Positions 1 through 7,071 of a stretch of DNA of 64,000 nucleotides are shown in pieces. The stretch is from Bradyrhizobium sediminis (GTDB lineage Bacteria > Pseudomonadota > Alphaproteobacteria > Rhizobiales > Xanthobacteraceae): assembly GCF_018736085.1 (NCBI RefSeq), contig NZ_CP076134.1, positions 5,218,501 to 5,282,500 of the forward strand, read 5' to 3'. A program made the translations under genes and the position numbers. Each line of letters starts with the position of its first letter. Position 1 is the stretch's first letter. Below the pieces are notes generated by a model. It saw nothing but the letters and a program-made list of their open reading frames with translations. It did not search any database and was not told the origin of the DNA.

Positions 1-165
1 CAGCGCCCCCAGCCCCATGCCCAGCGCCTGGATGCCCATCAGGTTGATTTCCTTGCCGAACAGCCAGCGCGCGTCATATTCGCGAAAGCCGGTCGCCTTC
101 ACCATCGGCTCGGATTCATAGGCATAGGTATTCGGAACCAGCGCGGATTTCGGCTTCGGAAACAT
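1..165 (-). CDS. Phosphomannomutase/phosphoglucomutase, N-terminal part (cut by window edge)
   Basis: Only the first 55 codons are present, starting at an ATG at 165 and running off the left edge. The N terminus contains 'VKATGFREYDARWLF' followed by a Gly-rich stretch (LMGIQALGMGLGAL). This fits the opening of alpha-D-phosphohexomutases, whose first conserved block is an F-R-x-Y-D-x-R motif. Such enzymes interconvert mannose-6-P/mannose-1-P or glucose-6-P/glucose-1-P for polysaccharide precursors in the cytoplasm. The catalytic serine loop lies outside the window, so the substrate cannot be judged. Confidence 0.7.
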   Translation of the reverse strand, partial: MFPKPKSALVPNTYAYESEPMVKATGFREYDARWLFGKEINLMGIQALGMGLGAL

Positions 166-286
166 TCAGGCCTCGTGGTGAAATGCAGAAGGAACGCACC
201 GCAGCCATAGCGAATGCGCGGGCGCGGCGAAAGGCGGGATAATGGCTTGTGGCGATTAATTGCGGCGGATTGGCAGCGAAGCCTGC

Positions 287-805
287 CTATTGCTCAAGCA
301 CCAGCCTGCCGTTCGCGTACTCAAACCGCTTCAGCTTCGACAGGAACGACAGGCCGAGCAGGTTCTCCGACAGCGCCTCATCGGGCAGCACCATGGCGTC
401 GACGTCGCGCACCACGAGGCCGCCGAGTTCGACCATGGCCAGCCGCGTGCGCGCCGCCTTGATGGTGCCGTTGGCGGTGGAGACGGTGGCGTTGTAGTCG
501 CTGCGCTGCGGGCGGAAACCGAACCGCGCCGCGGACTTCTCGTTCAGCGCCACGACAGACGCGCCGGTGTCGACCATGAAGCCGATGCGCTGGCCGTCGA
601 TCCGGCCCTCGGTCTGGAAATGGCCGCGGGCGTCGCGCGGAATGCTGAGGCTGCGGCCACCCGTCTGCGCCGGCATTTCGACCGCGGCGGCTTTCCGGGA
701 TGCATTGCTGGCGAGCGCGGGAGAGGCCGTCATCTTGTCGGCCATCTGCGCCATGATGGTGCCGAGGCCGACCATGAACGCGGCAATAATCATAATGTTA
801 CGCAT
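287..805 (-). CDS. Retropepsin-like (clan AA) aspartic protease family protein, membrane-anchored
   Basis: A 172-residue protein starting at 'MRNIMIIAAFMVGLG', a hydrophobic N-terminal anchor or signal. The reading frame stays open 17 codons upstream, but that start would precede the membrane segment. The core contains 'GFMVDTGASVVALN', the D-T-G-A-S active-site motif of retroviral-type aspartic proteases, and 'LLGLSFLSKLKRFEY', matching the conserved G-x-x-F/Y-L end of TIGR02281-like proteins. Family members are single-domain periplasmic-facing proteins that would need to dimerise. The substrate is unknown. The gene stands alone, with a family A repeat between it and hrpB. Confidence 0.8.
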   Translation of the reverse strand: MRNIMIIAAFMVGLGTIMAQMADKMTASPALASNASRKAAAVEMPAQTGGRSLSIPRDARGHFQTEGRIDGQRIGFMVDTGASVVALNEKSAARFGFRPQRSDYNATVSTANGTIKAARTRLAMVELGGLVVRDVDAMVLPDEALSENLLGLSFLSKLKRFEYANGRLVLEQ

Positions 806-931
806 CACGCCACACTCGCTGAGAAGACCCGTGATTTCACCACATCCGCCGCACACCTGCGACCGAAGGCGGCGGCGGAGGCTGCCATTTTGGCGAAAAG
901 GATGAGCGAAGTGTTAACGGGGGGCAAAGCG

Positions 932-1020
932 GTCATGCCTGGACTTGATCCGGCATCCATCTCCTTCGCAAAAAGCGCTTCATGAGATGAAGGATTGCCG
1001 GGTCAAGCCCGGCAATGACA
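932..1020. repeat. Interspersed palindromic repeat, family A (copy 1)
   Basis: The segment starts 'gtcatgcctggacttgatcc' and ends 'ccgggtcaagcccggcaatg', so its ends form inverted repeats around a variable centre. The same design recurs at 3532, 6216 and 11677, always between genes. It separates the convergent 3' side of hrpB from the upstream region of the aspartic protease gene. It is probably a RIP/REP-like element. Confidence 0.8.
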
Positions 1021-1027
1021 ACCTGAG

Positions 1028-3517
1028 TCAAGTCCCCCGCGGCTTGACCCGCCGCGTCGGTACAGCGCTGGCGGGATCTTCGGGCCAGGGATGCCGCGGA
1101 TAGCGCCCGCGCAGGTCGGAACGCACCGCGGCATAGCTGCCGCGCCAGAAACCCGGTAGGTCGCGCGTCACCTGCACCGGCCGGTGCGCCGGCGACAGCA
1201 ATTCAAGCACCAGCGGCACCGCGCCCTTCGCAATCGACGGATGGGTGTTGAGCCCGAACAATTCCTGCAAGCGGACCGCAATCGTCGGCCCCTGCTCGGC
1301 CTCGTAGTCGATCGCAAGCTGGGTGCCGGTCGGCGCTTCGAAATGCGTCGGCGCTTCCCTCTCCAGTCGCGCGCGCAATTCCCAGGGCAACAGGCTCATC
1401 AGCGCATCGGACAGCTCGCCGGCCGAAAGATCCTTCAGCGCCGCCTTGTCGTAGAGAACAGGCGCCAGCCATGTTTCGCGCTGCGCGGCCAGCGCATCGT
1501 CGGACAAATCGGGCCAGGAATGCTGTGACGTGTCGCCTTCGGCCTTGCGCAGGAACATCACGCGGTCGCGCCATTGTTTCAGTGCTTTCGACCATGGCAG
1601 TTTGTCGATACCGGCGGCGATCAGCCCGTCGGCCAGCACAGGCGCGGTATCGGCCGACGGCTGCAGCGCCAATGGGGCCTCCGACAGCGTGATCGCATGC
1701 AGCGTCTTCTTGCGCCGCGCCCGCAACGCCATCGCGCCGCGATCGAAGGAAACCTCGTCCGCGGTCTCGATCTGGTCGGCAAAGCGCAGCTCGATCTCGG
1801 CCTGCGCGATCGGCGCGGCCAAGAGGATGCGGCCCTGCGCCGCGGTGCCGGTCAATTCCGCGACCGCGATATAGGGTGCACGCGCCAGCGCGGAGGTCTG
1901 GTCCACGGCGGCGCCGCGGCCATTGGCCAGCACAAAACTGCCATTGCCGCGGTTCTTCGCGACCCGGTCGGGAAAGGCAAAGGCGAGCATCACGCCGGTT
2001 GAAGGCGAAGTATCCTCGCTGGGCCGCCCCTCCGTGGCCGCCACCTGTGACGCCCAGCGCCGGGCGAGGCTGCGTGCGCTGGAAGCGCGTTGCGAGCGGT
2101 CGCGGCGGAACTGGTCGAGCCTGAAATCGAGATCGACGCTATCGCCGCCGAGGCCGCGCTCGGTCAGGATGGCCGCGATGTCGGCGGCTTCCTCGCCGGC
2201 GCCCAGCCGATGCGAATCCACGATCATGCGCGCCAGCCGCGGCGGCAGCGCCAGCGCGCGCAGGCTCTTTCCTTCCGCCGTGATCCGGCCGTCGGCGTCG
2301 AGCGCGCCGAGTTCATGCAGCAGGCTCTTCGCTTCCTTCAGCGCCGGCACAGGCGGCGGGTCGAGAAACGCCAGCGTCGCGGGGTCGCTGACGCCCCATT
2401 GCGCGAGGTCGAGCACCAGCGACGACAGATCGGCAGAAAGGATTTCGGGCTGGGTGTAAGCGGCGAGCGAGGCGGTCTGCGGCTCGTCCCACAGCCGGTA
2501 GCAGACGCCGGGCTCGGTGCGCCCGGCGCGGCCGCGGCGCTGATCGACTGCGGCGCGCGAGGCGCGCACGGTTTCCAGACGCGTCAGGCCGATATCGGGC
2601 TCGTAGCGCGGCACCCGCGCCACGCCGGAATCGACCACGATGCGCACGCCCTCGATCGTCAGCGAGGTCTCCGCGATCGAGGTCGCCAGCACCACCTTGC
2701 GATGGCCTTTTGGAGCAGGCGCAATGGCGCGGTCCTGCACGCCGGCATCGAGCGCGCCGAACAGCGGCACGATTTCGGTCGAAGCGTCGTGGACGCGTTC
2801 GCCGAGGAAATTCTGGGTACGGCGGATTTCGGCGGCACCAGGCAGGAACGCCAGCACCGAGCCGGGATCGGCGCGCAGCGCCATCGCGATCGCGTCCGCC
2901 ATCTGCCGCTCCAGCGGCGCATCGGCCTTGCGGCCGAGATAGCGGGTCTCGACCGGATAGGCACGGCCCTCGCTGGCGATAACGGGCGCGTCGCCGAGCA
3001 GCTTTGCCACCCGCGCGCCGTCGAGCGTCGCCGACATCACCAGAATCCGCAGATCCTCGCGCAGACCCGTTTGCGCGTCGCGCGCCAGCGCGAGGCCCAG
3101 ATCGGCATCGAGCGAGCGCTCGTGAAATTCGTCGAACAGCACGGCGGCGACGCCAGACAGTTCCGGATCGTCGAGAATCTGCCGCGAGAAGATGCCCTCG
3201 GTCACGACCTCGATCCGGGTGGCGCGCGACACTTTCGAGCCGAAGCGGACGCGGTAGCCGACGGTGTCGCCGACGCGCTCGCCGAGCGTCTTCGCCATGC
3301 GCTCGGCGCTGGCACGGGCCGCGATCCGCCGCGGCTCCAGCACGATGATTTTCCTGTCGGCTATCCACGGCTCATCGAGCAGCGCCAGCGGCACCCGCGT
3401 GGTCTTGCCGGCTCCGGGAGGAGCCACCAGCACCGCGGCGTTGTTGCCCGCGAGCGTGCGGGACAGCTGGTCCAGCACGGCGTCGATCGGGAGGGGCGTG
3501 TCGAAACTGCGGGACAA
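1028..3517 (-). CDS. hrpB: ATP-dependent RNA helicase HrpB
   Basis: An 829-residue DEAH/RHA-type helicase. The N-terminal RecA-like domain has Walker A 'PPGAGKTTRVPL' near residue 34, the DEAH-box variant 'LFDEFHERS' near residue 128 and motif III 'MSATLD'. The second domain has 'TSIAETSLTIEGV' and 'DQRRGRAGRTEPG' (motif VI). These are followed by the helicase-associated and HrpB C-terminal domains, ending 'RYPRHPWPEDPASA', which is typical of full-length HrpB. Length matches the family (about 800-850). It is an ATP-dependent RNA helicase of unclear physiological role. It is a single gene bounded by family A repeats on both sides. Confidence 0.95.
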   Translation of the reverse strand: MSRSFDTPLPIDAVLDQLSRTLAGNNAAVLVAPPGAGKTTRVPLALLDEPWIADRKIIVLEPRRIAARASAERMAKTLGERVGDTVGYRVRFGSKVSRATRIEVVTEGIFSRQILDDPELSGVAAVLFDEFHERSLDADLGLALARDAQTGLREDLRILVMSATLDGARVAKLLGDAPVIASEGRAYPVETRYLGRKADAPLERQMADAIAMALRADPGSVLAFLPGAAEIRRTQNFLGERVHDASTEIVPLFGALDAGVQDRAIAPAPKGHRKVVLATSIAETSLTIEGVRIVVDSGVARVPRYEPDIGLTRLETVRASRAAVDQRRGRAGRTEPGVCYRLWDEPQTASLAAYTQPEILSADLSSLVLDLAQWGVSDPATLAFLDPPPVPALKEAKSLLHELGALDADGRITAEGKSLRALALPPRLARMIVDSHRLGAGEEAADIAAILTERGLGGDSVDLDFRLDQFRRDRSQRASSARSLARRWASQVAATEGRPSEDTSPSTGVMLAFAFPDRVAKNRGNGSFVLANGRGAAVDQTSALARAPYIAVAELTGTAAQGRILLAAPIAQAEIELRFADQIETADEVSFDRGAMALRARRKKTLHAITLSEAPLALQPSADTAPVLADGLIAAGIDKLPWSKALKQWRDRVMFLRKAEGDTSQHSWPDLSDDALAAQRETWLAPVLYDKAALKDLSAGELSDALMSLLPWELRARLEREAPTHFEAPTGTQLAIDYEAEQGPTIAVRLQELFGLNTHPSIAKGAVPLVLELLSPAHRPVQVTRDLPGFWRGSYAAVRSDLRGRYPRHPWPEDPASAVPTRRVKPRGT

Positions 3518-3531
3518 GGTCTCACCAACTC

Positions 3532-3619
3532 GTCATGCCCGGCCTTGTGCCGGGCATCCACGTCTTCCTTGCGCGAGAAGACAAGACGTGGATGGCCGTG
3601 ACAAGCACGGCCATGACGG
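3532..3619. repeat. Interspersed palindromic repeat, family A (copy 2)
   Basis: The left arm 'cgtcatgcccggccttgtgc' and the right end 'gtgacaagcacggccatgac' form inverted repeats of the same type as the copy at 932-1020. An inner complementary pair (cacgtcttcc / acaagacgtgg) could extend the hairpin. It lies between hrpB and ugd, both on the minus strand. Confidence 0.8.
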
Positions 3620-3651
3620 AAGTCGTCATTGTGCGCGAGCGCAAAGAGATC

Positions 3652-4971
3652 TCACCCCCGCGGCTCGTTCGAGCGCCCGACGCTTTCATAAACGAAGCCG
3701 AGCGCCGCCATTTCCTCGGGGCGATAGATGTTGCGGAGATCGACCACCACCGGCTGCGCCAGCTCGCTTTTCAGCCGCTCCAGATCGAGCGTGCGGTACT
3801 GCACCCACTCGGTCACCACCACCATGGCGTCGGCGCCGCGCACGCAGGCGTAGGGATCGGCGCAATATTCGATGTCGGGCAGTTCGCGGCGCGCCTGCGC
3901 CATGCCGACCGGGTCGTGCGCGCGCACCTTGGCGCCGAGATCGAGCAAACCGGTCACCAGCGGGATCGAGGGCGCCTCGCGCATGTCGTCGGTGTCGGGC
4001 TTGAAGGTGAGGCCGAGCACGGCCACCGTCTTGCCGCGCAGGCTGCCGCCGGCCGCACTCGCGACCTTGCGCGCCATCGCGCGCTTGCGGTTGTCGTTGA
4101 CCCCGAGCACCGCCTCGACGATCCGCAGCTGCACGTCATGATCGAGTGCGATCTTGACCAGCGCGCGGGTGTCCTTGGGAAAGCACGAGCCGCCGAAGCC
4201 GGGACCGGCATGCAGGAATTTCGAGCCGATGCGGTTGTCGAGCCCGATGCCGCGCGCGACTTCCTGCACATCGGCGCCGACCTTTTCGGCGAGATCGGCG
4301 ATCTCGTTGATGAAGGTGATCTTGGTGGCGAGGAAGGCGTTGGCGGCGTATTTGATCAGTTCCGCGGTGCGCCGCGCCGTGAACATCAGCGGCGCCTGGT
4401 TGAGCGACAGCGGCCGGTAGATGTCGCCGAGCACCTTGCGCGCGCGGGCGTCCGAGGTGCCGACCACGATGCGGTCGGGAAACTTGAAGTCGCGGATCGC
4501 CGCGCCCTCGCGCAGGAACTCCGGATTGGACGCCACCACGACATCGGCGGACGGATTGGATTCGTGGATCAGCCGCTCGACCTCGTCACCGGTGCCGACC
4601 GGCACGGTCGATTTGGTGACGACCACGGTGAAACCATCCAGCGCCGCGGCGATCTCGCGCGCGGCGGTATAGACGTAGCTCAGGTCGGCATGGCCGTCGC
4701 CGCGCCGCGACGGCGTGCCGACGGCGATGAACACCGCATCGGCCTCGGCGACCGGTGCTGCCAGATCGGTGGCGAAATCCAGCCGCCCGGCCTTGACGTT
4801 GGACGCCACCAGCATATCGAGCCCCGGCTCGAAAATCGGGATTTCGCCGCGGCGCAGGCTGGCGATCTTGTCGGCATCCTTGTCCACGCAGGTGACGTGA
4901 TGGCCGAAATCGGCAAAACAGGCGCCGGAAACCAGCCCCACATAGCCCGTGCCGATCATGGCAATACGCAT
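3652..4971 (-). CDS. ugd: UDP-glucose 6-dehydrogenase
   Basis: A 439-residue cytoplasmic enzyme that oxidises UDP-glucose to UDP-glucuronate with two NAD+, feeding exopolysaccharide and LPS synthesis. The N-terminal Rossmann motif is 'MIGTGYVGLVSGACFADFG'. The catalytic cysteine lies in 'GPGFGGSCFPKDTRAL' around residue 260. The C-terminal UDP-binding domain contains 'LGLTFKPDTDDMREAPS'. Length and domain order are normal for the UDPGDH/UGD family. It is divergent from the acyltransferase gene at 5140, consistent with a shared surface-polysaccharide role, although the pairing is only inferred. Confidence 0.95.
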   Translation of the reverse strand: MRIAMIGTGYVGLVSGACFADFGHHVTCVDKDADKIASLRRGEIPIFEPGLDMLVASNVKAGRLDFATDLAAPVAEADAVFIAVGTPSRRGDGHADLSYVYTAAREIAAALDGFTVVVTKSTVPVGTGDEVERLIHESNPSADVVVASNPEFLREGAAIRDFKFPDRIVVGTSDARARKVLGDIYRPLSLNQAPLMFTARRTAELIKYAANAFLATKITFINEIADLAEKVGADVQEVARGIGLDNRIGSKFLHAGPGFGGSCFPKDTRALVKIALDHDVQLRIVEAVLGVNDNRKRAMARKVASAAGGSLRGKTVAVLGLTFKPDTDDMREAPSIPLVTGLLDLGAKVRAHDPVGMAQARRELPDIEYCADPYACVRGADAMVVVTEWVQYRTLDLERLKSELAQPVVVDLRNIYRPEEMAALGFVYESVGRSNEPRG

Positions 4972-5139
4972 CTCAAAACCCGTCGATAATGGTTAATTCA
5001 AAGCCCGATTTCGATGCGGTCTTTAAAGCATTTCCGGCCCGAGGGGAAACGGGAAGGTTCCGGAAAACCGGCATATCCTTTGAATGAATAAAGGAGAACG
5101 AAACCGATTCCGCCGATGATGCGGCGAAAAGGGACACCC

Positions 5140-6207
5140 ATGACCACAAACGGCACATCCGCAGGCGCAACGCGTCCCATCCAGTCAATGCCCGGCCGCA
5201 TCGACTGGGTCGACTACGCCAAGGGCATCTGCATCGTCATGGTGGTCATGATGCATTCGGTGCTGGGCGTCGAGGCGGCGGCCGGCCAGACCGGCTTCAT
5301 GCACATCCTGGTCGCCTTCGCCAAGCCGTTCCGGATGCCGGATTTTTTCCTGATCTCGGGCCTGTTCCTGTCGGTCGTGATCGACCGCGACTGGCGCACC
5401 TATCTCGACCGCAAGGTGGTGCACTTCGCCTATTTCTACGTGCTGTGGGTGACGATCCAGTTCGGCTTCAAGGCACCCTCCTTCGCCGCCGAGGCGGGCT
5501 GGGCCCATGTCGGCTACCTGTATCTGGAATCCTTCGTCGAACCGTTCGGGACGCTGTGGTTCATCTATTTGCTGCCGGTGTTCTTCGTCGTCACCAAGGC
5601 GAGCCGCAAACTGCCGCCGGCGCTGATCTGGGGCGTGGCGGCGCTGCTGGAGATGGCGCACATCTCGACCGGCTGGACCGTGATCGACGAGTTCTGCGCA
5701 CGCTTCGTCTATTTCTATTCCGGCTACCTGTTGGCTGGCCTGGTGTTCGCATGGTCGGACCGCGCGCGGGCGCGTCCTGCATGGGCGCTCGCGGGCCTCG
5801 CGCTCTGGGCGCTGGTCAACGGCAGCCTGGTCGAATTGGGCTTCAGCGAATGGCCGCTGGTCTCGCTGGCGCTGGGGCTTGCGGGCGCTCTCGCCATCGT
5901 CACCGCGGGCACGCTGCTGGCGCGCGCGCACTGGCTGAATTTCCTGCGCTATTGCGGCGAACATTCCATCGTCATCTATCTGGCGTTCTTCCTGCCGATG
6001 GCGGCGACGCGGACGCTGCTGCTGAAGACCGGTTTGATCCACGATATCGGGATGATCTCGCTGATCGTTACCGTGGTCGGCATCGCCGGCGCGCTGGCGA
6101 TCTGGCGGATCGCGCTTCTTGCCGGCGCCAACTTCCTGTTCGAGCGCCCGGCCACGTTCTGGATCGCGCCGAAAAAGGTGGGGCCAGCATTGCAGGCGGC
6201 GGAGTAG
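5140..6207 (+). CDS. Acyltransferase family 3 membrane protein
   Basis: The chosen start (ATG at 5140) follows 'aaaaggga', which acts as a Shine-Dalgarno; the frame opens 8 codons earlier. The 355-residue product has about ten hydrophobic segments. Its N-terminal part 'RIDWVDYAKGICIVMVVMMH' carries the conserved D-x-x-K-G-I and catalytic-type histidine of the OafA/NolL/WecH acyltransferase 3 family. It also contains 'MPDFFLISGLFLS', another family hallmark. Such proteins O-acylate sugars in polysaccharides or Nod factors at the inner membrane. The actual acceptor cannot be read from sequence. It ends just before a family A repeat. Confidence 0.88.
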   Translation: MTTNGTSAGATRPIQSMPGRIDWVDYAKGICIVMVVMMHSVLGVEAAAGQTGFMHILVAFAKPFRMPDFFLISGLFLSVVIDRDWRTYLDRKVVHFAYFYVLWVTIQFGFKAPSFAAEAGWAHVGYLYLESFVEPFGTLWFIYLLPVFFVVTKASRKLPPALIWGVAALLEMAHISTGWTVIDEFCARFVYFYSGYLLAGLVFAWSDRARARPAWALAGLALWALVNGSLVELGFSEWPLVSLALGLAGALAIVTAGTLLARAHWLNFLRYCGEHSIVIYLAFFLPMAATRTLLLKTGLIHDIGMISLIVTVVGIAGALAIWRIALLAGANFLFERPATFWIAPKKVGPALQAAE

Positions 6208-6215
6208 TTTGGATT

Positions 6216-6305
6216 CGTCATTGCCGGGCTTGACCCGGCAATCCATTCGCTTTCACGAGACTCTTTCGAAGATTGATGGATGCCCGGATCAAGTCCGGGC
6301 ATGAC
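6216..6305. repeat. Interspersed palindromic repeat, family A (copy 3)
   Basis: The left arm 'cgtcattgccgggcttgacc' and the right arm 'cccggatcaagtccgggcat' form an inverted pair around a variable centre. It lies between the convergent acyltransferase (+) and the membrane protein at 6333 (-), where it could also act as a bidirectional 3'-end structure. Confidence 0.8.
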
Positions 6306-6332
6306 AAGAGAATATGTGGCGCTGGCCCGCGC

Positions 6333-6923
6333 TCACGCCCCCTCGATCTTCACGCCGTCCTTCATCTGCGTCAGCTTCGCGCGAAACGCCTCGGCGTCGC
6401 CGAAATCGGCAAAGCCCTGGTAATATGGATGCGGGCCGAGCACCCGGCGGGCATGCTTGATCGGGCACCAGTAGATTTCGGTGCGCGCCGCCACCTCGCG
6501 CATGAAGGCGAATGCGCCGTTGACGTAGGAGCAATAGGCGCAATTGATTTTTTCGATGGCGTTGAGATAGGCGAGGTGGTGGCGGTCGAACACCAGATAA
6601 TCGCGGCGGCGCACCTTTGGGATTTTGTAAACCGGAAAGCAGATCACCTGAAAGGCCATGACGCAGAGATCTACCAATACGATCGGGAAAACCAGCAAAT
6701 AGATCACCGGCGCGCTCAGGATCATCAGCGGATTGGCGTCGAGCAGATAGCGCGTCACCCGTGTCTTGAGCTCGCGGTGGATCCGCAGCACCTCCCGCTC
6801 GAACACGATCCGGCGGTTTTCGAGGTGGAAACGCAGCTCCTCCCGCCGTTTCGCCAGTTCGATCTCGATATCAGCCTGAACCTGGCGCAGCTTCTCCATG
6901 AGTTCGTCGAGTTGTGTGGCCAT
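6333..6923 (-). CDS. Conserved membrane protein with CAYCSYVNG motif, function unknown
   Basis: A 196-residue protein. The start at 'MATQLDELMEKLRQVQ' is preferred over the 43-codon longer frame because the upstream part is unlike a protein N terminus. Residues 1-55 form a charged, probably coiled-coil region (LAKRREELRFHLENRR). It is followed by a long hydrophobic hairpin (ILSAPVIYLLVFPIVLVDLC...AFQVICFPVY) that can cross the membrane twice. A C-terminal globular part contains 'KINCAYCSYVNG' and 'WCPIKHARR'. The three cysteines (CAYC plus WCP) could bind metal or be redox active. I do not recognise a characterised homologue. Confidence 0.75.
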   Translation of the reverse strand: MATQLDELMEKLRQVQADIEIELAKRREELRFHLENRRIVFEREVLRIHRELKTRVTRYLLDANPLMILSAPVIYLLVFPIVLVDLCVMAFQVICFPVYKIPKVRRRDYLVFDRHHLAYLNAIEKINCAYCSYVNGAFAFMREVAARTEIYWCPIKHARRVLGPHPYYQGFADFGDAEAFRAKLTQMKDGVKIEGA

Positions 6924-7071
6924 ATCCGTTCCTTCGGTCCAACTGTCTCCGCAGGGGGACACGGAACGACGCCCAATGCAACTGCCGCCGGAGACGGCGG
7001 CCGGCACAAAAATCGCGGCACAACCGCCGCCAAAGGCTGTCAATTCGCGCAAAAATCCCTAAGTTTCGGCC

